A stretch of DNA of 37,691 nucleotides from Bacteroidota bacterium (GTDB taxonomy: Bacteria; Bacteroidota; Bacteroidia; NS11-12g; UBA955): positions 1 to 37,691 of the forward strand of contig CANFXY010000007.1 of NCBI GenBank assembly GCA_947451105.1, written 5' to 3'. Positions 9,401 to 17,317 of the stretch are shown piece by piece; position 1 is the stretch's first letter; the number at the start of each line of letters is the position of its first letter. The translations under genes and the position numbers were made by a program. A model generated the notes under the pieces. It had not been told where the DNA came from, did no database searches, and saw only the letters and a program-made list of their open reading frames with translations.

Positions 9401-10465
9401 ACCCGAACGCCGGTAACAATTGGCGCATTGGTTGGCGATGAGCTTTGCAGAAATGAAGCCATTACCTTAACCGCTTCCCCTGCAGGTGGTCGCGTGCAAT
9501 CATACACCTACCGTTGGTATGATGTCTTAAGCAATGCAACGCTTGGCAAGCAAAAATCAATTACCTATACACCAAGTCAATCTATGGACATTGGCGTTGT
9601 CTTAAGTGATGGTTGTTCTGATTCTGTAAAAACCACTGCCCGTCTTTGGGTTGCACCTCTAGTAACCGATAGTTTAATGGCTACTAAAATTGATGGATGT
9701 GAGCCTTTATCGACCTCATTCTTCTACCCTAAAACGGCAGCACAAACACCACTCAACCCTAGCTTTACATGGAAGTGGTACTTTGACAATGTCAACTCAG
9801 TAAATACACCATCTACAGGCGGTACTACCCATGCAGACATTCCAAAATCTTACAACACAGCTGGTATATACAACACCCGTGTAAGCATGGTATTAGGCAA
9901 TGGTAAAGTTTGTTACTCAAAAGTACAAACAGTTCAAGCCTATGTTCAAGCAAGCGCTGATTTCTCTTACTTACCAAGACAAATTGATATCGTTGAACCT
10001 GAAGTTAGCTTTACCGATTTATCAACTGGTGCAGACGGACATGTTTGGAAATTCGGTGACGGTGGATTTGATGGCGTTCAAAACCCTAAACATACCTACA
10101 CGGATACCGGATTGTATACTGTCATGATGGTTGCAACAACAACCCACGGCTGTAACGATACAACTTATCAAAAACTTCGTGTATTGGATATCTACAGAAT
10201 ATTTATTCCAAATGCCTTTAGCCCGAATAAAGACGAATTTAACACCGCTTGGGAGCCAAGGTTTACCTCAATTTTAACCTTAGAGTTGAATATCTTTAAC
10301 CGTTGGGGAGAAAGAATATACTACAGCAACGACAACACTGGCCGTTGGGATGGAACATACAATGGTCTTGAATGCCAAGAAGGTGTATACTACTACCACA
10401 TCAAGGTAAGAGACAACCGTAAGAAATGGCATTACTACAGTGGAATGATCTCACTAATCAGATAA
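6449..10465 (+). CDS. Secreted IgGFc-binding/PKD-repeat protein with type IX (type B) sorting domain
   Basis: 1338 residues. A Sec signal peptide (1-24, cleavage after A-Q-S-Q) is followed by an IgGFc-binding-like region (about 25-460, starting with GKTFWMTFMES), a PKD-like module (462-560), about six Ig/PKD-like modules (561-1068), two PKD domains (1075-1165 and 1166-1248, the last with VWKFGDGG and NPKHTYTDTGLYTV) and a gliding-motility-associated C-terminal domain (1249-1338: IFIPNAFSPN, FNRWGERIYY, GVYYYHI). The ending marks it as type IX cargo, exported across the outer membrane and probably surface-attached or released. Modules 639-722 and 723-803 are clear tandem duplicates sharing W-[ND]-N-G-L-G-T-G-L-[TS]-K-T-V. 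Likely role: adhesion; the IgGFc name is only a family label. A strong bidirectional terminator follows. Confidence 0.9.
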   Translation: MKSTFTRYVGLFILLICPFVAQSQELTTLGKTFWMTFMESIGTPDNAPQLKIVISCNKNTTGTVKNFITGVTMPFSIGVGGGVDTVLVPQTVGYTSGSENASSRNRGLIITSTDTISVSAQNTKNFSADAALIYPIEALGVDYRVFSHMGDQGGNTANYKSSFAIVATENGTTIDITPSCNTTGGKTTNTMFTITLQKGETYQVLAATNKLDLSGTLVQARDCKKIAVFGGATRASVLYGSCAGSYDHLYEQMMPINMWGKKFIIIPTIWKKGTQRKADMIRVVASLNSTVVRANGRVKVLSAGQADTFFATTNMVVLANKPIGICQYGLTEACDQVSGGGTDTDPMMMWVPPTEQSLKSLQFVCENALTINKFFLNVIVKTSTRSSFKLDGAAPPVAWSLVTKDTSYSYIQQDGLALGKHKIYSPYGFSAILYAYGDHGSYGFNAGSSIKPLSFYAIVSGKSSADFEPDSLFYTVCEDATIPFDANGSNTTGVTWKWLIKDPKGALMPNFPKTVKSFTYTFKDTGVYKVTMIAQRPTNGVCNGLTSIDDTIPSEVRVYKRPDIKLMKDTTICFGNSFKITSKTDGDTTYTFSPSTWLSCTKCYQPISKPLKDTTYYVTATRFGCSPSRDTMRVFVRDSFFMTTTTDTTICRGTSTTMSATVWGGLSSNLVVTWNNGLGTGLTKTVSPKFTTTYRAILTDGCSKDGNGNPYADTAYIKITVRDSLKITMPKDTLVCEGNDVTLNVSVAGGVVANQIVNWDNGLGTGLSKTVTLGSNNITYKAVLSDGCTNPNDSGYVTIKVRPGMKIDTIIYNNPVCKNQTFKISARVSGGDSTGYIFKLYNTSTSGFVLIDSAKGKTYPSFNLNIPDDQTYSLRLNQVCNAQQTSKKIAIKIKTGLNITNPVPVDTICTNRTYNLKINGTSADNLPIKFVLKRKVGANWVPVDSTVNASQANFNINPPASPSDYLIIGNDNCSRNDSTSFKIYTRTPVTIGALVGDELCRNEAITLTASPAGGRVQSYTYRWYDVLSNATLGKQKSITYTPSQSMDIGVVLSDGCSDSVKTTARLWVAPLVTDSLMATKIDGCEPLSTSFFYPKTAAQTPLNPSFTWKWYFDNVNSVNTPSTGGTTHADIPKSYNTAGIYNTRVSMVLGNGKVCYSKVQTVQAYVQASADFSYLPRQIDIVEPEVSFTDLSTGADGHVWKFGDGGFDGVQNPKHTYTDTGLYTVMMVATTTHGCNDTTYQKLRVLDIYRIFIPNAFSPNKDEFNTAWEPRFTSILTLELNIFNRWGERIYYSNDNTGRWDGTYNGLECQEGVYYYHIKVRDNRKKWHYYSGMISLIR
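8363..8857 (+). repeat. Tandem duplicated Ig/PKD-like modules inside the 1338-residue protein
   Basis: Residues 639-722 and 723-803 align along their length: R-D-S start, D-T-x-[IV]-C-x-G, a G-G turn, W-x-N-G-L-G-T-G-L-x-K-T-V and a [TS]-D-G-C end. The DNA has diverged, so the duplication is not very recent. Confidence 0.7.
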
Positions 10466-10487
10466 CACATCTAATAACAAACGCATA

Positions 10488-10520
10488 AAAAAAGTCCTAG
10501 TTATACGCTAGGACTTTTTT
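10488..10520. terminator. Bidirectional intrinsic terminator
   Basis: A perfect 13-bp stem (10488-10500 with 10508-10520; core AGTCCTAG/CTAGGACT) with a 7-nt loop and A/T runs on both flanks. It lies between the convergent adhesin gene and the LytTR regulator and can serve both strands. Confidence 0.9.
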
Positions 10521-10537
10521 ATTGAAATCAATTTTAA

Positions 10538-11257
10538 TTATTTAATCTGCATTCTTTGAGCAAATGCATCTTTATAGTTCTTACCCAATGGAATATTTTT
10601 ATTACCTACCTTCACCTCATGCGCACCAATTGCTAACACTTTATTGGTTGCTACTATATAACTCCTGTGAACGCGTGCAAACTTGTTAGCTGGTAAACTT
10701 TGCTCCATATTCTTCATGGTTTGCAAAGTCACGATACGCTTATCTTCTGAAGTGTATATTTTTACATAATCTGCAAAAGCTTCTACATACCATATTTCAT
10801 CATAATTAATTTTAATCATTTTTGAATCCGCTTTTACAAACATAAAGCCATCGTTCATTTCAGCTTGTGGTTGCTCCGTTTTATCTTTAATGGAGAAATA
10901 CTCTTCCGCACGGTCTACCGAACGTTTAAATCGGTCGAATGAAACAGGTTTTAATAAATAGTCCAAAGCATCTAAGGTAAAAGCGTCAACTGCATATTCA
11001 GCATAAGCGGTGGTAAACACCACCAAAATACCGCTGTTTTGCAAAGACTTCATAAAATCGATGCCACTGATTTCTGGCATGTGGATGTCACAAAATATTA
11101 AATCTGGTTTTTCATTTTGAATGGCCTCAGATGCTTCAATGGCATTGGCACATTTAGCAATAAGTTTTAGGTTCTCGCATTTTTTAATGTGTGCTTCCAT
11201 GACCTCGAGTGCCAATGGCTCATCGTCTATGGCCATGCATTTTAGAATTTTGCTCAT
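10538..11257 (-). CDS. LytTR-family response regulator
   Basis: 239 residues: an N-terminal receiver domain (1-120) with the acidic pair D-D-E at 11-13, phospho-acceptor Asp57 in F-C-D-I-H-M-P and Lys in L-L-K-P, then a LytTR DNA-binding domain (about 139-239; FMFVKADSKMIKINYDEIWY, RVHRSYIV). It would bind direct-repeat operators upstream of its targets after phosphorylation. The gene overlaps the upstream kinase by 4 bp (ATGA), which supports a cognate pair. The group also contains a small membrane protein and an LtaS-like enzyme, pointing to envelope control. Confidence 0.93.
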   Translation of the reverse strand: MSKILKCMAIDDEPLALEVMEAHIKKCENLKLIAKCANAIEASEAIQNEKPDLIFCDIHMPEISGIDFMKSLQNSGILVVFTTAYAEYAVDAFTLDALDYLLKPVSFDRFKRSVDRAEEYFSIKDKTEQPQAEMNDGFMFVKADSKMIKINYDEIWYVEAFADYVKIYTSEDKRIVTLQTMKNMEQSLPANKFARVHRSYIVATNKVLAIGAHEVKVGNKNIPLGKNYKDAFAQRMQIK

Positions 11258-12318
11258 ACTGTCTGTAAATTTAGGGTGACTGAATAGTTTTCTTTATCGT
11301 CAACAATGTTAAGTTCGTGTTTACCAGGATACAAAATATTCAGACGGGTTTGCACATTTTTCAGACCAATTCCTCCTACTTTGTTTTTATCCAAATTGTT
11401 TAATGCTCCTGGCTTATTGTTAGAAATACTGAAAATCAATTTCTTGTTTTTAACGTCTATCAAATATTTAATGTGAATGTATGACTTTCCAAGACTTGGA
11501 TTTGCACCATGTTTAAATGCATTCTCAATAAAGTTAATAAATAAAAAAGGTTCTATCATCTGACCGAAGGTACTGCCCTCAACTTCAAGTTGAATATCCG
11601 TTCGATCACCTAATCGCAATTTTTCCAATTCAATATAATCACGAACAAATTGAATGTCATCATCAATAGGCACTTTTTGCTTCTGGCTCTCATACAGTCC
11701 AAACCGTAAAATATTCGAAAGCTTTAAAACAGCATCGGGCGCCAACTCCGAATTCTTTAGCGTCAATGCATACAAATTATTTAAATTGTTAAATAAAAAA
11801 TGAGGGTTAATCTGTGACTTCAAAAACCTTAATTCATTCTCAACATTTAACTTTTGCAGTTCCTTATTGGCTTGCTCCTTTAAGAACCAATTTCTAAACA
11901 GCTTAATTGATGCAGTAAGTAAGACAGTAAATAGAATAGTTAGAAAATTATAGATAAAGAATTGAAGCGTCCAAATATTCATAATACTTTCCTCAGACAA
12001 TGGTACATATAAATATGATGCAATTGCCAAGGGAAAACAAACCAAGAGGATAGACAAAAACAAACTCAAAAAATAGGCAATGTATTGGCGCCTAAACAAA
12101 AACCATTCAATCAAAAAGTAGTTGTTAAAATAACTCACCAAGATGTGAAAGAAAATAAACACAGTCGCGCTAACAATGGCCTGCCTCCATGAAACATCTG
12201 AACCAATCAGAATTGCCCAAAACACAACATAAATTATCCAAAATATAAAATGGTAAATTTTAAATTGGTTAAACGACTTAATTATGTCTGAAAAAAAACG
12301 ATTAATTACGGGTTTCAT
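11254..12318 (-). CDS. LytS-type sensor histidine kinase (His_kinase/PF06580 type)
   Basis: 354 residues. Four hydrophobic spans (about 23-40, 47-70, 78-105, 114-138) form a membrane sensor with little extracytoplasmic sequence. A short coiled linker (145-165) follows, then the phospho-acceptor motif Q-I-N-P-H-F-L-F-N-N-L-N with His173, an ATPase N-box (FIENAFKHG near 262-270) and a glycine box (GGIGLKNVQTRL near 319-330). This is the usual kinase partner of LytTR regulators. Its ATG directly follows the stop of the 73-residue membrane protein, and its end overlaps the regulator, so three genes are translationally coupled. Confidence 0.93.
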   Translation of the reverse strand: MKPVINRFFSDIIKSFNQFKIYHFIFWIIYVVFWAILIGSDVSWRQAIVSATVFIFFHILVSYFNNYFLIEWFLFRRQYIAYFLSLFLSILLVCFPLAIASYLYVPLSEESIMNIWTLQFFIYNFLTILFTVLLTASIKLFRNWFLKEQANKELQKLNVENELRFLKSQINPHFLFNNLNNLYALTLKNSELAPDAVLKLSNILRFGLYESQKQKVPIDDDIQFVRDYIELEKLRLGDRTDIQLEVEGSTFGQMIEPFLFINFIENAFKHGANPSLGKSYIHIKYLIDVKNKKLIFSISNNKPGALNNLDKNKVGGIGLKNVQTRLNILYPGKHELNIVDDKENYSVTLNLQTV

Positions 12319-12540
12319 CTATGGATTTCTAAAAAACCGAAGTACCTCTCTAGCCCAATCTATTACCTGCGCTCCGCGGCCCAACATACTGCTCTCAACC
12401 CTTACTTCCTCAGTGTCAACCGGGCTTATTTTTGAAAAATAATTATTGGCTACACGGTACGAAATTACATTAGAAATTAGCAACACTGCTACCAATATCC
12501 ATGAAAACCACTTTTTATGTGACCAATCTGAAAATCGCAT
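12319..12540 (-). CDS. Small single-span membrane protein upstream of the kinase
   Basis: 73 residues: a basic N-terminus (SHKKW), one hydrophobic span (about 13-30) and an amphipathic tail of about 40 residues with acidic and basic patches. I do not recognise a family. Evidence that it is real: it fills the gap between the LtaS-like gene (19 bp away) and the kinase, its stop codon abuts the kinase ATG without a spacer, and the composition is that of a membrane protein. The orientation by the positive-inside rule puts the C-terminal tail outside the inner membrane. It could modulate the kinase, but that is inference from position only. Confidence 0.65.
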   Translation of the reverse strand: MRFSDWSHKKWFSWILVAVLLISNVISYRVANNYFSKISPVDTEEVRVESSMLGRGAQVIDWAREVLRFFRNP

Positions 12541-12559
12541 TTTATTCCACGAAAGTACA

Positions 12560-14410
12560 TTATTTTTTCAAAAAGTCATCAATTAGAACCTGTTGAAAAA
12601 CACGGCCTTGATTTTTTATGTTGGCTTCTTCCGATTTCAAGCCTTTAAAATCAAATGAAATCCCATTGTTGTCATACACAAATTCAGAATGATTGCTTAC
12701 CCGCCCAAAGCCATTATTGTAATGGTATTGAGCAAAGCCATTTGAATCTAAAGCACTGGTTTGCCACTTAAAATCACCATATGGCAAGTGCATACTTTGT
12801 AAGATTAATGATGGAATAATGGTTTGTGAAACCACATTCTCTATTTTCTTTCCCTTAAACTCATCTTTTAAAGCACCGCCTAAAACCAATAAGGGTATTT
12901 GGTACTTTTCTTTTCCAAAAAAATGAACGTTATCTATACTAATGTTGTGTCCAATATCGTGACCGTGATCAGCTACAACAACAATTAAAGTATTGGCATA
13001 CCAAGGCTGTTTTTTGCAATTGGCAATAAAGTCGCCCAAACTCTTATCTGCATAAAGAATTGAGTTTTTAAACCGATACCAATCATCTTTCTTCAAATCT
13101 TTTGCGGCATATGGTACCTCAAAAGGCTCATGGCTACTTAGACTTAATGCCATGGTATAAAACGGTTGTTTGGCAACATTTATGGATTCCAATGTTTTGC
13201 TGTACATCTCCTCATCATGCGCTCCCCATTTACTTTTCAGCGATGCAAGATCAAAATCTTTTTTATCAATAACTTTATCAAAACCCTGCATCAAGAAATA
13301 GGATTTCATGGAGGCAAACTCAGCATCACCACCATATACAAAAGTATTTTGATAGCCTTGACCCTTTAAAACCTTACCTAATCCTGGCAATACACCCACC
13401 TTGTCTGGGAAAACAATTAAAGAAGAAACAGGTTGTGCAGGATATCCGCTGTTAATGGCCAACAAGCCCTTTTCTGTGCGATCTCCACTTGCATAGCATC
13501 TCATAAAACTTAGATTCTCCTCAGACAAACGGTCCATATATGGCGTGCAATTATTTGCGCCACTGTAATACTGACTCGCCAATGCGGTGAAACTCTCCAG
13601 AACAACAACCAATACATTTGGTCTTAATTGATTGCTCAATTCTAAAACTCCTTGTGTTTGCTTAACCTGCAAATCAAAAAGTTTCTTAGCCTCAGCTTGT
13701 TCAAGCACGATATACTCTTCGCCATAGAGGGTTCGGGTATCATTCACAATATAATACAATGCATTCCAAAAACTGTTAATGGCAGTTGTATTGTATATCT
13801 GTTTGGAAGAATAAATTGCACTGGCTTGGCTAATGGTTGCAACGCCAATACCACCTCTTAAAAAAATAAAATTAAATCCCAAGGTCAAGAAAGTAACAAA
13901 TCCGTATTGCCAAGAAAAAGGGATGTCTTTTTCTAACACTTTAAACAATTTGCGTAGCAGTATGTATAACAACGGAAGCAATACCAAAATGAAAAGCATT
14001 GTTTTAATCCAATTTGCAGAGCCCGCAGATAAAGCCATCTCTTTTGGATGGCTAATATATACCAATACTTGGTTGTTAAATTTATTTCCCCATTGGGCAT
14101 ACAATTCGGGGTCGGAAATACCGATAGCAAAAATGAGAATGAACTCAAAAATCAACAAACTCCTTAATACCCATTTGTTGCTTTTTTTCCTAAAAATATT
14201 CTCTAATAAAACCACCAAGAATATTGGCATTAAACAATATGCTGAGGCAGATAAATCAAGCCGAAACCCTTTAAATGCCGTTTGCAAAAAAACCATAAAT
14301 GGTGATTCTGAAAACAATTTATAATGGTAAAAAATAAAGTATAAACGTATGGCTTCAAAGGCTGCCAAAAACAACAAATACAGTTTTAGAAATTGAATTA
14401 AACGTTTCAA
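12560..14410 (-). CDS. LTA synthase-like phosphoglycerol/phosphoethanolamine transferase (TTG start)
   Basis: 616 residues. About five membrane spans (8-28, 55-72, 82-98, 135-153, 168-186) precede a periplasmic alkaline-phosphatase-superfamily domain (about 262-600). Active-site elements of the LtaS/sulfatase fold are visible: metal ligand Glu272 in V-V-V-L-E-S-F, catalytic Thr312 in S-G-D-R-T-E-K-G, Asp361-like G-G-D, His427 in S-S-H-E-P-F and Asp481-His482 in V-A-D-H-G-H-D. Such enzymes move a phospho-alcohol from a lipid to a surface polymer or glycan; Gram-negative members are of uncertain substrate. No ATG occurs upstream of TTG 14410 in frame, and the next internal ATG would cut the first span, so TTG is chosen. 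An exact TAnnTTTG box lies at 14431-14438. Confidence 0.85.
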   Translation of the reverse strand: MKRLIQFLKLYLLFLAAFEAIRLYFIFYHYKLFSESPFMVFLQTAFKGFRLDLSASAYCLMPIFLVVLLENIFRKKSNKWVLRSLLIFEFILIFAIGISDPELYAQWGNKFNNQVLVYISHPKEMALSAGSANWIKTMLFILVLLPLLYILLRKLFKVLEKDIPFSWQYGFVTFLTLGFNFIFLRGGIGVATISQASAIYSSKQIYNTTAINSFWNALYYIVNDTRTLYGEEYIVLEQAEAKKLFDLQVKQTQGVLELSNQLRPNVLVVVLESFTALASQYYSGANNCTPYMDRLSEENLSFMRCYASGDRTEKGLLAINSGYPAQPVSSLIVFPDKVGVLPGLGKVLKGQGYQNTFVYGGDAEFASMKSYFLMQGFDKVIDKKDFDLASLKSKWGAHDEEMYSKTLESINVAKQPFYTMALSLSSHEPFEVPYAAKDLKKDDWYRFKNSILYADKSLGDFIANCKKQPWYANTLIVVVADHGHDIGHNISIDNVHFFGKEKYQIPLLVLGGALKDEFKGKKIENVVSQTIIPSLILQSMHLPYGDFKWQTSALDSNGFAQYHYNNGFGRVSNHSEFVYDNNGISFDFKGLKSEEANIKNQGRVFQQVLIDDFLKK

Positions 14411-14430
14411 AAAATTAGTGAATACGGGGA

Positions 14431-14438
14431 CAAAATTA
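14431..14438 (-). promoter_or_regulatory. -7 promoter box TAATTTTG for the LtaS-like/kinase/regulator group
   Basis: Exact TAnnTTTG on the minus strand, 20 nt before the TTG start at 14410, in the 64-bp gap after the bestrophin gene. It suggests the four-gene group has its own promoter. Confidence 0.5.
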
Positions 14439-14474
14439 AGTTAATATTTATGTAAGCTTAAAGAATTAATCCAT

Positions 14475-15338
14475 TTAAGCCATTATTTCATCGAGATTCT
14501 GCTTAATCAATTCTGAAATTTGATCGGTTGGCAAGTCGTTATCATCCGTGCCAAAAGGATCTTCAATTTCTTCTGCAATTAATTCTATACTTGCGAAAAT
14601 GTAAAACAACATAGAAACGATAAAAATCGACCAATAGCCAAACTCCATAGCAAAACCAAATGGCATGGAGGCTATATAAATAAAAATCATTTTCTTCAGA
14701 AAGATACTGTACGAATATGGAATGGGTGTCTTTTTAATCCGTTCACAGGCACCCAAATTGTCGGAAAACGACTGAATTTCATTGTTGATGATAAGCATTT
14801 GTGTGCTGCTTATTTTACCATCCTCTAACATCCCATTCAATTCTAAAACCAAATTCTTCATTAATAAATTTGGAACATGCTTCACTTTTAAAATATCTTC
14901 AATTGGATACTGAATACTATCTATTAAATCTTCTCTCGTAACGCCCTGGCGCAAATGTGACTTACTGCTACTAATATAATTCTGTATTAAAATTTTAAGT
15001 CTAGTCCTATCCTCATGACCCTTAATAAATGCGCTTAACTTAATGGCCAAATTCCTAGAATTATTTACAAAACTGCCCCAAGCCTTTCTACCATCCCACC
15101 ATCTATCATAAGCCGTGTTGGTGCGAAAAACCAAAAGCATTGACAGAACAAATCCTACCATAGCATGTATGGTGGTGGTATTATTAAAATTAGCGTGTAT
15201 TAACTCCTTTTCAGCATAAACAACAATAAAAGTATAAACCGCTATCCCAATAATTCCTGGCAACATGATTCTAAATGTGTCACTTTTGGGAAAGCTCAAA
15301 ATCAACCTCCACCAGTCCTTTGGATTATAAATTACCAT
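14475..15338 (-). CDS. Bestrophin-family membrane protein
   Basis: 287 residues, typical of bacterial bestrophins (UPF0187/YneE group), which form pentameric ion channels in the inner membrane. Visible: a first pair of spans near 24-42 and 55-73, the family signature F-R-T-N-x-A-Y-D-R-W-W-D-G-R-x-x-W-G at about 72-89, and a second hydrophobic pair near 210-250. The acidic C-terminus (EEIEDPFGTDDNDLP) matches the conserved segment that ends the transmembrane domain. Anion or cation selectivity cannot be told from sequence. An imperfect -7 box (CATTTTTG, 15346-15353) lies just before the ATG. Confidence 0.9.
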   Translation of the reverse strand: MVIYNPKDWWRLILSFPKSDTFRIMLPGIIGIAVYTFIVVYAEKELIHANFNNTTTIHAMVGFVLSMLLVFRTNTAYDRWWDGRKAWGSFVNNSRNLAIKLSAFIKGHEDRTRLKILIQNYISSSKSHLRQGVTREDLIDSIQYPIEDILKVKHVPNLLMKNLVLELNGMLEDGKISSTQMLIINNEIQSFSDNLGACERIKKTPIPYSYSIFLKKMIFIYIASMPFGFAMEFGYWSIFIVSMLFYIFASIELIAEEIEDPFGTDDNDLPTDQISELIKQNLDEIMA

Positions 15339-15410
15339 ACAAATGCAAAAATGAAGAGTTTAATTAAGAATACCAAAGTTCTTATGGCAAGTAAACTGCC
15401 TTTTTTAGAC

Positions 15411-15418
15411 TACCTTTG
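15411..15418 (+). promoter_or_regulatory. -7 promoter box TACCTTTG for the ABC-F gene
   Basis: Exact TAnnTTTG ending 9 nt before ATG 15428. The upstream in-frame TTG at 15416 lies inside this box and so cannot be the start. Confidence 0.6.
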
Positions 15419-15427
15419 CAAGATAAA

Positions 15428-17287
15428 ATGAATCTGATATCAGCGGCAAATATTTCTAAAGCATACACCGAAAGATGGTTGTTTAAAGAAATTAGTTTTG
15501 GTTTGGCCAAAGGCGAAAAACTTGCTTTAGTAGGAAGCAATGGAACAGGAAAATCTACACTGCTTAAAGTTATTTGCGGTCAAATACTTCCAGATGGAGG
15601 TGAAGTTGGGAAAACCAAAGGCTTAATATTTGGTTATCTCCCACAAGAGCCTGAGCTAGACCCAAACAAAACCATTGAAGAAAGTTTATTTAGCGACAGC
15701 AACCCTGTCCTTAATTTGGTTAAAGAATATGAAAAAGCAATTGTTGACATGGACTACCCTGCCGATAAAATGCAACATATCCTTGAAGAAATGGAACGTT
15801 TTAATGCCTGGGATTTTGAACAAAAAGCAGCTCAAATTTTAGGCAAACTTGGAATCCACAACCTAAAACAAAGAAACGATAGCTTAAGTGGCGGTCAGAA
15901 AAAAAGGGTTGCCTTGGCTCAATTACTGATCCAACAACCTGATGTTTTAATTCTCGATGAGCCTACAAACCACTTGGACTTACAAGCGATAGAATGGCTT
16001 GAAAATTTATTGAACGCCCACAATATTTCTCTAATTATGGTTACCCACGACAGGTATTTTCTTGACAATGTGGCCACACATATTTTGGAATTGGAACGTG
16101 GTAAATTGTATATCCACAATGGCAATTACGCATACTATTTAGAAAAGAAAAGCCAAAGAGAAGCTGTGTTCGCGACTGAGGTTGCCAGAGCGCGAAACTT
16201 GATGAGCAAAGAATTGGAATGGATGCGCCGAATGCCTAAAGCTAGGGGCACCAAATCAAAAAGCAGAATCGAAGCTTTCTACGAATTGAAAGACAAAGCC
16301 AGTGTTGATTTATCAAAAAAAGAAATAGAAATTTCAGTCCGCACCAGCCGCTTAGGCAATAAAATCATTGAAGCAGAGCATGTCTCTATGAACTACGGCA
16401 ACAACTGTTTGGTTGACGATTTCTCTTACTTGTTTAAGAAAAACGACCGCATCGGTGTGGTTGGAAGAAATGGTGTTGGAAAATCTACGCTATTGGATTT
16501 ACTAACCGGAGAAATAAAACCAACAAGTGGTGAGGTTATACATGGCCCTACTCTAAAAATAGGATACTATACCCAACACAGCAATGACCTAAACGACGAC
16601 AATAGAATTATTGAAGAAGTTAAGCAAATTGCTGAATATGTAACCTTGGGCAATGGCGAACAGGTAAGTGTTTCCAAACTATTGGATATGTTTTTATTTC
16701 CGCCTTCTATGCAGCACACACCTGTGGCAAAATTGAGTGGTGGTGAAAGAAGAAGACTACAACTTCTAAAAGTTCTTGTTGGCAACCCCAATTTCTTAAT
16801 TCTCGATGAGCCTACCAACGACTTAGACATTGACACACTTAATATTCTTGAAGATTTCTTAGTGGGCTTTGATGGATGCTTGCTATTGGTATCACACGAC
16901 CGTTATTTCATGGACAAATTGGTTGAACACTTATTTGTTTTTCAAGAGAACGGAAATATCCTCGATTACTATGGCAATTACACCGACTACAGGGAAGAAG
17001 TAGACAATCTACCAGCTACTCCTGAAGTGGCACCCAAAGCTTTAGAAACAAAGTCTGTAGAAGCTCCAGTTGCAAAAAAGAAGTTAAGTTTCAAAGAACA
17101 GAAAGAGCTAGAAACCATTGAAAAGGAAATTGAAACGCTTGAGGCCCGAAAGACCGAACTTAACACTTTACTTGTAAGCGGAACAACCGACCATGTGGTG
17201 TTAACCCAATGGGCCGATGAGATAGCTGATTTAGACAAGCTTATAAGCCGTAAAAGCGACCGCTGGCTAGAGTTATCCGAAATCTAA
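15428..17287 (+). CDS. ABC-F family ATPase (Uup-like)
   Basis: 619 residues with two ABC nucleotide-binding domains and no membrane segment. First Walker A G-S-N-G-T-G-K-S-T (36-44), signature L-S-G-G-Q-K-K-R and Walker B ILDEPTNHLDL; second Walker A G-R-N-G-V-G-K-S-T, signature L-S-G-G-E-R-R-R and ILDEPTNDLDI. A linker rich in charged residues separates them (RARNLMSKELEWMRRMPKAR), and the C-terminal 80 residues form a coiled coil (KELETIEKEIETLEARK), the Uup-like layout. ABC-F proteins act on the ribosome, relieving stalls or resisting antibiotics; Uup is also linked to DNA transactions. The start was moved to ATG 15428 because of the promoter box. Confidence 0.93.
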   Translation: MNLISAANISKAYTERWLFKEISFGLAKGEKLALVGSNGTGKSTLLKVICGQILPDGGEVGKTKGLIFGYLPQEPELDPNKTIEESLFSDSNPVLNLVKEYEKAIVDMDYPADKMQHILEEMERFNAWDFEQKAAQILGKLGIHNLKQRNDSLSGGQKKRVALAQLLIQQPDVLILDEPTNHLDLQAIEWLENLLNAHNISLIMVTHDRYFLDNVATHILELERGKLYIHNGNYAYYLEKKSQREAVFATEVARARNLMSKELEWMRRMPKARGTKSKSRIEAFYELKDKASVDLSKKEIEISVRTSRLGNKIIEAEHVSMNYGNNCLVDDFSYLFKKNDRIGVVGRNGVGKSTLLDLLTGEIKPTSGEVIHGPTLKIGYYTQHSNDLNDDNRIIEEVKQIAEYVTLGNGEQVSVSKLLDMFLFPPSMQHTPVAKLSGGERRRLQLLKVLVGNPNFLILDEPTNDLDIDTLNILEDFLVGFDGCLLLVSHDRYFMDKLVEHLFVFQENGNILDYYGNYTDYREEVDNLPATPEVAPKALETKSVEAPVAKKKLSFKEQKELETIEKEIETLEARKTELNTLLVSGTTDHVVLTQWADEIADLDKLISRKSDRWLELSEI

Positions 17288-17305
17288 AATATCGAGTCAA
17301 TTCAA

Positions 17306-17313
17306 TATATTTG
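17306..17313 (+). promoter_or_regulatory. -7 promoter box TATATTTG for the GT2/deacetylase pair
   Basis: Exact TAnnTTTG ending only 4 nt before ATG 17318, which would make the mRNA practically leaderless. Confidence 0.55.
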
Positions 17314-17317
17314 TTGC

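Noticed and set aside
13833-14324. 163-codon plus-strand frame
   Set aside because: It is antisense to the membrane region of the LtaS-like gene, and its composition follows from that gene's codons.
15416-15427. TTG start for the ABC-F gene
   Set aside because: The TTG lies within an exact -7 promoter box, so it would not be in the transcript; ATG 15428 fits the family N-terminus.
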